Below, in pieces: positions 56,317 to 64,000 of a DNA stretch of 64,000 nucleotides (positions are counted from its first letter, which is position 1; each line of letters begins with the position of its first letter). Made by a program: the position numbers and the translations under genes. A model generated the notes under the pieces. That model made no database searches. It saw nothing but the letters and a program-made list of their open reading frames with translations, and was not told the origin of the DNA. Source of the DNA: AWTP1-13 sp963840445 (lineage in GTDB: Bacteria > Pseudomonadota > Alphaproteobacteria > Rhizobiales > Hyphomicrobiaceae); the NCBI GenBank assembly GCA_963840445.1, contig CAWIZC010000017.1:62001-126000 (forward strand), in the 5' to 3' direction.

Positions 56317-57105
56317 ATGGCCCACAAAGCGGCAAGCATCTGGCTGACAACTGTGCTCGTGTGGCTGCTCACCACCCTGTGCACGATGCTAGGCGCACTT
56401 GGTGCGGCATCGCCATGCCGCACGATCACGTTCGAGGGTGGCACCTACGCGGTTTGCGAGGTGGATCCGCGCAAGCAATCCATCCAGCTATTCTGGAAGC
56501 GGCCGGACGGTGCGCCCTACGCCCATTTGAAGGCATTGCCGCAAACGTTGGACAAAGGTTCGAGGCAGCTAATCTTCGCCACTAATGCCGGGATGTTCGA
56601 TCCCACCTATAAGCCGGTCGGGCTTTATGTCGAAAACGGCAAGGAGCTTGTTGGCGCCAGCACCAGGGCGGGCTGGGGCAATTTTCACATGAAACCGAAC
56701 GGGGTGTTCTTTGTGGCCGGTGACAAGGCTGGCGTGCTTGAGACGGCGGTCTATCTCAAACAACGGTTGCGCCCTGACCTGGCCACGCAATCGGGCCCCA
56801 TGCTGGTGATCAATGGTCGACTGCATCCCCGGTTCACGCGCAACGGCCCGTCCCTCAAGCATCGCAATGGCGTGGGCGTGTGCGAGGGGCAAACGGTCAA
56901 GTTTGCGATCTCCGACGGGGAGGTGTCATTCGATGCCTTTGCGCGGCTGTTCCGCGACAGCCTTAAGTGCGACAACGCCCTCTTCCTCGATGGCGGCAGC
57001 GTGCCGAGCCTCTACGCGCCATCGCTCAACCGGGGCAGCAACCTCTTGTCCATCGGGCCGATGATCGGCGTCTACGACAAGGCAGCTGGCTCAGGCCGGA
57101 ACTAG
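56317..57105 (+). CDS. Exported phosphodiester glycosidase family protein (NAGPA/DUF2233-like)
   Basis: A 262-residue protein with a signal segment IWLTTVLVWLLTTLCTMLGA. The mature domain shows NAGPA signatures: IFATNAGMFDPTYKPVGLYV, NGVFFVAGDKAGVLET, SGPMLVINGRLHP and NALFLDGGSVPSLYAPSL with the DGG-S catalytic region. Family members hydrolyse GlcNAc-1-phosphodiesters, for example in polysaccharide trimming; the substrate here is unknown. The frame is open upstream to 56158, but ATG 56317 fits the signal peptide. Confidence 0.83.
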   Translation: MAHKAASIWLTTVLVWLLTTLCTMLGALGAASPCRTITFEGGTYAVCEVDPRKQSIQLFWKRPDGAPYAHLKALPQTLDKGSRQLIFATNAGMFDPTYKPVGLYVENGKELVGASTRAGWGNFHMKPNGVFFVAGDKAGVLETAVYLKQRLRPDLATQSGPMLVINGRLHPRFTRNGPSLKHRNGVGVCEGQTVKFAISDGEVSFDAFARLFRDSLKCDNALFLDGGSVPSLYAPSLNRGSNLLSIGPMIGVYDKAAGSGRN

Positions 57106-57235
57106 CGCCAGCTGAGACGAACAGTCGGCTCGTCGGACGCGCTCGCACGGCGCCGACGCTTGGATGCTTGGCTCCAAGTGGGGACGCAGCGTCAAACCTC
57201 GTGAAGCAATCGAAAGGGTCTCACTCCAGTCACCG

Positions 57236-57361
57236 TCAAGACCGGCGAGTCGTGATCGCCTGTGCTGGCTTCTTGTCGCCGGAGGGTTGAACCAAGCCCA
57301 CGGCTAGGTATATCCCAAACAGCACCAAGCCAATCATCTTGACGATCACGATGCCGCGCAT
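57236..57361 (-). CDS. 41-residue single-pass membrane protein
   Basis: A very short gene: ATG 57361 follows GGGAG at 9 bp and reads MRGIVIVKMIGLVLFGIYLA, then VGLVQPSGDKKPAQAITTRR and S before TGA (57236-57238). The first 23 residues form one membrane helix followed by a basic tail. It lies 12 bp past the stop of the histidine phosphatase gene on the same strand, so it may be the last gene of that transcript. No family is known to me. Confidence 0.5.
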   Translation of the reverse strand: MRGIVIVKMIGLVLFGIYLAVGLVQPSGDKKPAQAITTRRS

Positions 57362-57373
57362 CGAAGCAGCTCC

Positions 57374-57997
57374 CTAGCGAACTGCCGCTGCGATCATGGG
57401 CCAGTCTTCCATCTGCACGCGAGCCAGCAGGCGATACTTATTGCCTTCCGGCTTGAAGATGGATGCCTCGCCCTCTCGGACATCAAACCAATCCTTGCCA
57501 AGTGCATCGACAATATTCGGCTTGTGCGTGATGAGAATATTGTTCTTGCCCGCCTCGGGTGCGGTGGCCAGCATGTCGCGCAGCGCCTTTGCTCGACGGC
57601 TGTTCTCATCAGGCGTAACCACCAGTCCACCTTCGGTCAGATCGGCGGTCGTCTCGATGTCCTGGAAGCCGGCCAGTACTGCGGTTTCGTAGGCGCGATT
57701 GAACTGGCTGGTATAAACTTCTCCGACCGGCACGCCCGCTGAACGGATCGCTGTGCCGAAGGCGCGCGCTAACTCCTTGCCCTTGTCGTTGAGATTACGC
57801 TGCTTGGTGATGTCGCTCAGGTTGAACGGCTCGGTGTCGGCTTGGTTGCTGAAAGTCGCGCCGTGCCGCACGAGCACGACATATCCACCCGCCCGCAACG
57901 CCTGGCCCACCTCCTTATTATTGGCGGACTGCGCAAAGGCTGCGGCCGGGACGAAGGCCAGAAACGCTAGCGTCAAAGCAGAGAGGATGATCTTCAT
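57374..57997 (-). CDS. Exported histidine phosphatase superfamily protein
   Basis: A 207-residue periplasmic phosphatase. Signal peptide MKIILSALTLAFLAFVPAAA is cut near FAQ. The active site has Arg44-His45-Gly46 in VLVRHGATF, the arginine in SQFNRAYETA, and the second His in NILITHKPNI. Such exported members dephosphorylate small organic phosphates. ATG 57997 was preferred to the extended frame at 58054, which lacks a signal peptide start. The tiny membrane-protein gene at 57236 follows. Confidence 0.87.
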   Translation of the reverse strand: MKIILSALTLAFLAFVPAAAFAQSANNKEVGQALRAGGYVVLVRHGATFSNQADTEPFNLSDITKQRNLNDKGKELARAFGTAIRSAGVPVGEVYTSQFNRAYETAVLAGFQDIETTADLTEGGLVVTPDENSRRAKALRDMLATAPEAGKNNILITHKPNIVDALGKDWFDVREGEASIFKPEGNKYRLLARVQMEDWPMIAAAVR

Positions 57998-58361
57998 GAG
58001 TGGCTCTTGGTTTGGTGACCGACGGCGCCGGCCTTGCACCCGAACCTGACTCACCAGAGTCGAGAAAAATTCTGTGCTATCACCCGCTCGTGACGACTGT
58101 TGATTGCGGCGGGAGACGGCGTGATGCCGCCCGATCAGGCGAAGAACTGCAGCTGATAGAGCCTGGCGGATCGCGACAGCGCATCCCGAAAGGCGCTGTG
58201 TGCGTCCAAGACGCTAACTACGTCATATCTGCCGAACGTTGCCCGCCAAGCTTAGACATCCCACAGGATGAGTGGTTGGGGACTGTGGCGCGCCTTTACT
58301 CCCGCCACGGCAAGTGGTCGATCGAGGACCGGGTTCATATGATAGGAACAGCTCCACAACC
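57998..58361. other. 364-bp intergenic region
   Basis: No supported gene. A plus-strand frame through 58360 contains a protein-like stretch (DIPQDEWLGTVARLYSRHGK) but has no start signal and continues antisense into the receptor gene, so I do not annotate it. Confidence 0.4.
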
Positions 58362-59384
58362 CTACTGCTCGACCACCTTGCCAATCTTCTGCACGGCGGT
58401 CATCAGGCGTGCGCTGTCCGCCTCGATGAACTTGGCGAACTCGGGCGCATCCTGATAGGCGGCGGGGCTGCCAGCCTTCTCGAACACGCCCACCACCCCC
58501 TTGCTCGTCATCACCTCGCGCATGGCGTCGCGCAGGCGCGCCACGATCGGCTCGGGCGTCGCCGACGGCACGAACAGGCCGGCCCAGATGTAGAACTCCA
58601 CGTCCTTGTAGCCGAGCTCCATGAAGGTCGGCAGATCAGGGAAGCTTGGGACGCGCTGCGCCCCCCAGTTGGCGAGCACGCGCAGGCGGCCCTCATCGAC
58701 GTGCTGCTTGAGCGTACCGGGAGCGGACGCCATGGCCTGGATTTGCCCGCCTAGCAGGTCGTTGAGCGCCGGCCCGGCACCGCGGTAGTTGACGTTGTTC
58801 ATCTTGATGCCGGCGGTGGCGCTGAACATTTCCATCGCTACGTGCAGCGTACCGTAGGGGCCGGACGAGCCGTAGGGCACCGTGCCCGGCCGCGTCTTCA
58901 CGTCATCGACGAGGTCCGTCACTGTCTTCCACGGCGAGGAGGCCGGCACCGCAAGCAGTGTCGGGTCGGCCAGCACGCGGGCGATGGGACGAAGCTGGCT
59001 GGTCTCGTAGAGGGGCGCGCGTTCCTGCAGACGCGCCGCGGCGGGTAGCACCGCCAGCGACGATAGCGTCATCAGCAGCGTCTGACCATCGGGCTCCGCC
59101 TTGGCGGCGGCCGCGTTGCCGACGGCGCCGCCGGCACCACCGCGGTTCTCGACTACGATCGTCGCTTTGAGGATGCGCTGCAGGCCTTCGGCTACCGGAC
59201 GCGCGGCAAGGTCTGCCTGCCCGCCGGGCGGAAAGGGTACGATCATCGTTACATTGCCCTTGGGCCAGCCGTCCTGGGCGACCACAGCCGGCGCGGCTAC
59301 GCCCGTCAGGGCCGAAGCGAGGGGCAAGCTGGCGACGCCCTTCAGGACACTACGGCGATTGCTGTGGTGGCGGTTGCTCGGCAT
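58362..59384 (-). CDS. Bug/TctC-type tripartite tricarboxylate receptor
   Basis: A 340-residue periplasmic receptor of the Bug family. The N-terminus has a Tat-like signal (RRSVLKG, then ASLPLASALTGVAAPAVVAQ). The mature protein has VTMIVPFPPGGQADLAARPV, VVENRGGAGGAVGNAAAAKA and VPYGSSGPYGTLHVAMEMFS, all typical. GGAGGAG lies before ATG 59384. No TctA or TctB gene is nearby, so it is an orphan receptor, as is common in proteobacteria with many Bug proteins. The ligand is a small carboxylate or similar molecule (family). Confidence 0.9.
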   Translation of the reverse strand: MPSNRHHSNRRSVLKGVASLPLASALTGVAAPAVVAQDGWPKGNVTMIVPFPPGGQADLAARPVAEGLQRILKATIVVENRGGAGGAVGNAAAAKAEPDGQTLLMTLSSLAVLPAAARLQERAPLYETSQLRPIARVLADPTLLAVPASSPWKTVTDLVDDVKTRPGTVPYGSSGPYGTLHVAMEMFSATAGIKMNNVNYRGAGPALNDLLGGQIQAMASAPGTLKQHVDEGRLRVLANWGAQRVPSFPDLPTFMELGYKDVEFYIWAGLFVPSATPEPIVARLRDAMREVMTSKGVVGVFEKAGSPAAYQDAPEFAKFIEADSARLMTAVQKIGKVVEQ

Positions 59385-59991
59385 GAAATGCTCCTCCCCG
59401 GGTATAGGTTCGTGCGTTTCGCCGCACGTGATCGTCTTATTTTGCGCGGGGCTCAATCCCAGACGAGACAGCCTCAAACAACGCTCTCGTCCCATTCGAC
59501 GCGCGTGCCCGACATTGGCGCGGCAAAATATAACCGTTTTCAGGCAATCATGGGAGTACGGTCGTCATGCGCTGGCTCTCGTCGAGGCACATCGCGATGT
59601 TGATGGTCTCTACGCCTCGACCCGACCAGACATGCAAGCGACTACCGCTCCGGCCATCACGCGTCACAAGGGATCGAACGCCGTGCTCGACACCAGCGAA
59701 CTGACTACCGAGAACACTTGAAAGCGAACCTCACTGCTACCCAACGGCGCTGTTGACGCGGCGCTCAAGCGGACCTCGGCGCTCGCCAAATCTTCCAGGC
59801 GCCAATGACTGATCTTGGCACAAAGTAGACCAAACAGCCGCCTGCCTACAACGTCAGCTATTGGGTAAAGGCCGACGTGCTAGCCCGGATGCACTGACTT
59901 CCGCCGATGGTCCGAGTGAGGCTATGCTCACGACGTGCGCCGACATCCCGACTTCGGTTGAGAGCAGCGAGGAGAGCAAGAGGAGGAACCC
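59385..59991. other. 607-bp intergenic region, no gene seen
   Basis: Apart from the ribosome binding site AGGAGG at 59981-59986 for the cupin gene, nothing is recognised. A plus-strand frame ending at 59721 is antisense to the receptor gene for half its length and is not supported. Confidence 0.45.
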
Positions 59992-60424
59992 GTGACTGAC
60001 AGTAAACCACTGAGCGGTAAGGACCTGGGACTTTGTGCACAATCTCGCCGCGGAGGCGAAGTGGACACCAGGTCTTCGTGAGATCTTCGAGTACCGTGAT
60101 CTTGGTATCAAGGACGGCACAAAGGGCGACTACGTCGCACACCTCATTCGGCACAACGGCAAAAAATTGGCTGATCAGGTCCAGCAGTGGCACGTGCACG
60201 AGTGCACATTCCAGTTCGTGCAGGTGTTGAACGGCTGGGCAACTTTTGAATATGAAGGCCAGGGCCAACGAACCATACGCAAGGGCGACTGCATCCTTCA
60301 GACACCCGGCATCAAGCACCGCGAGATCGCATGCTCGGAGGATTTCGAGGTCCTTGAAATCGTGTCGCCCGCCAACTTCAATACGCGGGTCGTCGAAGCG
60401 CCCGCGGCACAAGCTGCTGAGTAG
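59992..60424 (+). CDS. Cupin-domain protein, frameshifted near N-terminus
   Basis: A small cupin. The start GTG 59992 has a strong AGGAGG and reads MTDSKPLSGKDLGL. A one-base shift follows: removing one T of 60032-60034 gives GLVHNLAAEAKWTPGLREI and the rest of the domain, with WHVHECTFQFVQVLNGWATF and RKGDCILQTPGIKHRE supplying the metal-type His residues. The restored product is about 143 residues. Function unknown; cupins of this size are isomerases, dioxygenases or sensors. Confidence 0.8.
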
Positions 60425-60600
60425 TGATCGCTGTGGCTAGGATCGAGCACGGGCCGAAATTGGCCCACGCTCCCAGGCTGAATAGACAGCCATCTGCCGA
60501 TAGTGCCGATGGCTCCGGCTGAGGATGAGTGCCCCAATTCCTGCCGCGATTGACGCGAGCAGGCTCTTGGAAAGTCCGTCTGCGCCGTGTCTGATACGAA

Positions 60601-60618
60601 ACGGCCCCGAAGGGCCGT
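60601..60618 (-). terminator. Terminator-like hairpin with TTCG loop
   Basis: Perfect stem ACGGCCC/GGGCCGT around a TTCG tetraloop on the minus strand, 28 bp past the stop of the 60646 gene. Only a weak T-rich sequence follows (TTCGTATC). Confidence 0.55.
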
Positions 60619-60645
60619 CCCATTTGCTGCAACGAGTGAAGCGCG

Positions 60646-60899
60646 TTACTTGATGACGACCCACGCGCCATTGCGCCAATAGCCGTGGCCGTGGCCAGGC
60701 TCGCGCCAGCGGAACTTCACGCCCGGCTCGCCCTTCCAATCGTCACCGTAGATGCGCAGTTGTACGCCGGGCCGTAGGTCGGACGTCCACGGACGCGCCA
60801 GCAGTCGCCTTCGTCGTTGCACACCACGGCGGCCGAAGCTGTACCTGCGGTCATCGCCAGCACGGCAGCGCTGAACAGCGCCTTGCTCGAGAGTCTCAT
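60646..60899 (-). CDS. Small exported protein, frameshifted
   Basis: A signal peptide (MRLSSKALFSAAVLAMTAGT, cut near ASAA) is followed by VVCNDEGDCWRVRGRP with a likely disulfide. After a one-base deletion near 60770 the next frame gives GVQLRIYGDDWKGEPGVKFR, WREPGHGHGYWRNGAWVVIK and a TAA at 60646-60648. The restored length is about 84 residues. It belongs to a group of small exported proteins with a C-terminal YWRNGxWV motif (recollection from alphaproteobacterial genomes). The hairpin at 60601 ends its transcript. Confidence 0.68.
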
Positions 60900-61249
60900 T
60901 GGAATACTCCGTTGCTAGTTGAGCTAGACTGGGAAACGCACGGCAGCGCGTATGGTTCGACCAGAGCCGACGTGACGTCAGCGCTTCGCTTTCGCCGGCA
61001 AAGCGGACATTGTCGTCCCGCGCACAGTTCGTCCGCTTTGTGCCAGGACCAGACGGACGAGTGAGATAGTAAGACCTGCGCTAACCGTGGGAAAGCGACC
61101 CGTCCGGACAAACATTCTCCCGGGCTTGGCCGATCAAATGCATCGCCTCGACGGCAATGCCAGGCCAGCGGTGCATGTTGCGGCTTAATGAGCAACCCGT
61201 TCGAAAGCTAGAGCGGGTGGGCACACTTCGACAAACTGGCCCGTCTAGA
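60900..61249. other. 350-bp intergenic region, no gene seen
   Basis: It separates the small exported protein gene from the stop of the GMC oxidoreductase gene. I see no gene or strong repeat. Confidence 0.4.
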
Positions 61250-62887
61250 TCAAGGCAGGGCCCTATCAGATGCCTTGATCATGTCGGCTGCCTTTTCGGC
61301 GATCATGAGCGTGGTGGCGTAGGAGTTTGCCGAAGGTAGGCTAGGGATGATGGACGAGTTGACCACGCGCAGGGCCTGCAGACCACGCACCTTAAGATCG
61401 GGCGTCACGACCGCCATACGATCGTGGTCGGGCCCCATGCGATTGCTGCCGGCGAAGTGATAGATGGTCGAGCCGTTGCGGCGGGCGAAGTCGAGGAACT
61501 CGTCGTCGGTGACGACCTGCGGGCCGGGCACTTCCTCCCGCTCCACGAAATGGCTAAGCTGCGGCGTGCCCAGGAACTTGCGCACCATTTTCAGGCCCGC
61601 GACCAGCGTGCGCTGGTCGACGGACGAGGAAAGATAGTTCGGCTGAATGACCGGCGGATCGAGCGGATTGCCGCTGCGCGCACGGACGTAGCCGCGGCTC
61701 TGCGGGCGGTGTGGCCATACGCCCAGCGACATGCCGGGGAAGTCGTCCAGCACGCCGAACTGGCCGGCCTTGAAGCTGATCGGCGTCAGCACGAACTGCA
61801 GGTCTGGCCGGTCGAGCACCTCGTCCGACTTCCAAAAAACGTAGGCGATCGAGGCGCTCAGGCCGACGATGCTAGGGCGGCCGGTCAGCCACTTGAGGAT
61901 CTCCCAGCCGAGATAAGGCCAGCGTGACAGGTCGTTGGCCGTCTTGCTGTTCCTGATGCGGGCGACGCCGCGCGCCCCGTAGTGGTCGTGCAGGTTCTCG
62001 CCGACGCCCGACAGTTCGTGCTGCACTTCAATGCCGAGGTCGCGCAGAACGCCGGCGGGGCCGATGCCGGACAGATGCAGGAGCTTGGGGCTGTTCAGAG
62101 GGCCTGAGGAGACGATCACCTCGCGGCGGGCGCGCACGACGTGCTGGGCCGACGGATTGCCGGCCTCCACGTAGGCAACGCCGACCGCGCGCCTGCCATC
62201 GAGCAGGATGCGCGAGGCGTGTGCCCCGACGCGGACGTCGAGATTGCCGCGACTGATGGCGGGCCGCAGGAAGGCACGCGCCGAGCTGACGCGCCAGCCG
62301 TTCTCGATCAGGCGCTGCATGTAGCCGACGCCGGCCTGCGAGGCGCCGTTGTAGTCGGGATTGCGCGGGATGCCGAGGGAGGCCACGCCGTCGATGAAGG
62401 CTTCCACGAACGGCTTGCGCCAATCGGTGTCGGTGACGGGAAGCAGGCCGTCGCGGCCGCGGAATTCGCTGTCGACGCCGCCGATACGGCGCTCGGAGCG
62501 CTTGAAGTAGGGCAGGATGTCGGCGTAGCTCCAGCCGCGGTTGCCGGCCTGCGCCCAGCCGTCGAAGTCGGTGGCGTGGCCGCGATTGTAGATCATGCCG
62601 TTGATGGCGCTGGAGCCGCCGAGGGTGCGGCCCTGCGGCACGTAAACGGCGCGGTCGGCCGAGCCCGGGCTGGGCTCGGTCTTGAACTGCCAGGTGATGC
62701 GAGGATTGAACAGGATCTTGATGACGCCGCCCGGAACGCGGATCATCGGGTCGGTATCCTTCGGCCCGGCTTCCAGAAGGCAGACCGAGACCCTGGGGTC
62801 TTCGGTCAGGCGATTGGCGAGCACGCAGCCCGCGGGTCCCGCGCCGACAATTACGTAATCGAACTCGTCAGGGTTCGTCCCAACCAT
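61250..62887 (-). CDS. GMC family FAD-dependent oxidoreductase (choline dehydrogenase-like)
   Basis: A 545-residue flavoenzyme. The FAD-binding motif is YVIVGAGPAGCVLANRL (11-27) with LLEAG. The GMC signatures GRTLGGSSAINGMIYNRGHA and SSGPLNSPKLLHLSGIGPAG are clear. The catalytic His is in STIYHFAGSNRMGP, with the Asn in PSANSYATT. The family oxidises primary alcohols such as choline, PEG or aryl alcohols; the substrate is not evident. It is divergent from an SDR gene across 315 bp. Confidence 0.92.
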   Translation of the reverse strand: MVGTNPDEFDYVIVGAGPAGCVLANRLTEDPRVSVCLLEAGPKDTDPMIRVPGGVIKILFNPRITWQFKTEPSPGSADRAVYVPQGRTLGGSSAINGMIYNRGHATDFDGWAQAGNRGWSYADILPYFKRSERRIGGVDSEFRGRDGLLPVTDTDWRKPFVEAFIDGVASLGIPRNPDYNGASQAGVGYMQRLIENGWRVSSARAFLRPAISRGNLDVRVGAHASRILLDGRRAVGVAYVEAGNPSAQHVVRARREVIVSSGPLNSPKLLHLSGIGPAGVLRDLGIEVQHELSGVGENLHDHYGARGVARIRNSKTANDLSRWPYLGWEILKWLTGRPSIVGLSASIAYVFWKSDEVLDRPDLQFVLTPISFKAGQFGVLDDFPGMSLGVWPHRPQSRGYVRARSGNPLDPPVIQPNYLSSSVDQRTLVAGLKMVRKFLGTPQLSHFVEREEVPGPQVVTDDEFLDFARRNGSTIYHFAGSNRMGPDHDRMAVVTPDLKVRGLQALRVVNSSIIPSLPSANSYATTLMIAEKAADMIKASDRALP

Positions 62888-63107
62888 GCCCGCGTTTCCC
62901 TGTCCCTGCCGTTGTTTGTATTCTCACAATCCAAAAGACGATCCGACCATTTGACAATTAAGGGATGGATGGCAATCAATGGGGCGCGGGTACGGAGGCG
63001 GTTCGGCCAAGGGCCCACGCTAGTCCGCTAGCACTTTATAGAAAAGGAGTTTTTCAGTCTTCGCGGGGCTTGTCGTCGCCGATGCGATGGATTGACCCTG
63101 GCCGCAC

Positions 63108-63133
63108 CTGTCACATAGTCTGTCACCATGTGA
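63108..63133. promoter_or_regulatory. Candidate operator in the GMC/SDR divergent region
   Basis: TCACAT (63111-63116) is inverted as ATGTGA (63128-63133), and CTGTCAC is directly repeated at 63108 and 63120. A small hairpin GCCTCG/CGAGGC (63159-63164, 63177-63182) lies before the SDR start. It may control the divergent pair; no regulator is encoded nearby. Confidence 0.35.
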
Positions 63134-63202
63134 GTTAGACAGCGACAATATAAAAACTGCCTCGCTCTACTGAGAACGAGGCCAAGGCGGGGAGGTCGCA
63201 GC

Positions 63203-63959
63203 ATGGGTCGTCTGGACGGCAAGGTCGCCTTTATCACGGGCGGCGCCTCGGGAATTGGACGCGCCGCCGCCAAGCTGTTTGCCGCCGAAGGCGCGCGCGT
63301 CGCCATCTTCGACATCCTGCAGGAGGCGGCCGAAAGAGCCGGCTCACGAGGCCTCGCCGAACGGCGACAAGGTCATCGCCATCAAGACGGATGTGACCGA
63401 TCCCGACAGCATGCAGGCGGCGGTGCAGGCAACCGTGCGCCACTTCGGCAAGCTCAACGTGGTCTACAACAACGCGGGCGGCTCGACCAAGCGCGATGCG
63501 ACGGCGGTGGATGTGCCGCTCGATGAATTCTGGCGCGCCATCAAGCTCGATCTGTTCGGTACCTTCCTCGGCTGTCGGTTCGGCATTCCGGAACTGGTCA
63601 AGGCGGGAGGCGGTTCGGTCGTCAACACCACCTCGAACGTGGCGTTGATGGGGTTCCCGGGCCGCGACTCTTATACTGCGGCCAAGGGCGGCATCTCCGC
63701 TATTACGCGCTCGTTAGCAGTCGCCTATGCGCCGCAGAAGGTGCGCGTCAACGCCATCGCGCCAGCGACCACCCGAACCGAGCGCGCTCTCAAGATGATG
63801 GGGGGCGACGAGACGGTCGCAAGGATCACGCAGAGCCAGCTGCTCGGCATCGGCGAGCCGATCGATATCGCGCACGCCGCACTGTACCTCGCCTCCGACG
63901 AATCCCGCATGACCACGGGATCGATCCTGATGGCCGACAGCGGCACGACCATTTCCTGA
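63203..63959 (+). CDS. SDR family oxidoreductase, frameshifted
   Basis: A classical short-chain dehydrogenase that follows GGGGAGG at ATG 63203. The N-terminus has VAFITGGASGIGRAAAKLFA (TGxxxGIG). After a frame break, the rest has VVYNNAGG, NTTSNVALMGFPGRDSYTAA and K (catalytic Ser, Tyr, Lys) and the NAIAPATTRT loop. Removing one G of 63341-63342 gives AERAAHEASPNGDKVIAIKT. The restored length is about 251 residues. It uses NAD(P) to oxidise or reduce a carbonyl or alcohol, probably in concert with the divergent GMC enzyme (inference). Confidence 0.88.
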
Positions 63960-64000
63960 GCCTGGCTTTCCGGGCGGGACATATCGAAGGCGGGCCAAAC

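Noticed and set aside
58000..58455. Possible gene on the plus strand before the Bug receptor
   Set aside because: No start signal, antisense overlap with the receptor gene, and no recognised family, although part of it reads like protein.
59101..59721. Plus-strand open frame near the Bug receptor
   Set aside because: The first half is antisense to the receptor gene and the tail has no family resemblance or ribosome binding site.

Overview
The window is high-GC DNA from the chromosome of an alphaproteobacterium. Marker families that point there are the F1-ATPase zeta inhibitor (DUF1476) divergent from purC, DUF3126 beside cysE, DUF1127 small proteins, BTLCP-type cysteine peptidases, a PAS_5 protein beside a tandem PilZ protein, and an alphaproteobacterial-type NADP isocitrate dehydrogenase. 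I think of Reyranella or Hyphomicrobiales/Rhodospirillales relatives, but no rRNA gene is present to settle it. I see no tRNA, rRNA, CRISPR array, insertion sequence or prophage.

Layout. 1-2.6 kb: an orphan TAXI-type solute receptor between two Sel1-like genes. 2.6-6.1 kb: yidD and an IscU-like scaffold (-), divergent from folE and hisI, then a patatin-like phospholipase. 6.2-10.7 kb: CBS protein, rhomboid protease, PAS and PilZ proteins, BTLCP peptidase, gamma-carbonic anhydrase. 10.7-12.6 kb: two inverted repeats, DUF3126, cysE, ATPase zeta. 12.9-20.1 kb: purine genes purC, purS, purQ, purL, interrupted by a secreted hypothetical gene, an MFS pump and a CDF metal exporter. 20.7-24.8 kb: bolA, grxD, pqiA-like gene, lipoprotein, rpsD, secreted hypothetical. 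24.9-29.2 kb: trmJ with an unusual N-terminal extension, an SDR with a stop codon, an epoxide-hydrolase-like enzyme, icd. 29.3-38.1 kb: GFA protein, GGDEF-EAL and PilZ proteins, two DUF1127 proteins, a MarR/HlyD/DHA2 efflux locus, an EF-hand protein. 38.2-41.6 kb: two secreted metallopeptidases and small secreted proteins. 42-44.5 kb: shikimate/quinate dehydrogenase, a ferredoxin-fold protein and a TetR regulator. 44.8-54.7 kb: an RpiR regulator, two agmatinase-family ureohydrolases flanking a complete peptide-type ABC importer, and an MFS transporter. 54.9-64 kb: decayed genes, a candidate small RNA, a phosphodiester glycosidase, a phosphatase, a Bug-type receptor, a cupin, a GMC oxidoreductase and an SDR.

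The most striking property is sequence quality. Fifteen otherwise well-conserved genes, including purQ and icd, are split by a single-base shift, and one more has an in-frame stop. Thirteen of the fifteen shifts are repaired by removing one base, often from a short homopolymer. I therefore annotate these as whole genes with a probable consensus error rather than as pseudogenes.

The best candidate for new biology is the RpiR-ureohydrolase-ABC-ureohydrolase operon. It looks like an uptake and hydrolysis system for a guanidino compound whose identity is unknown.
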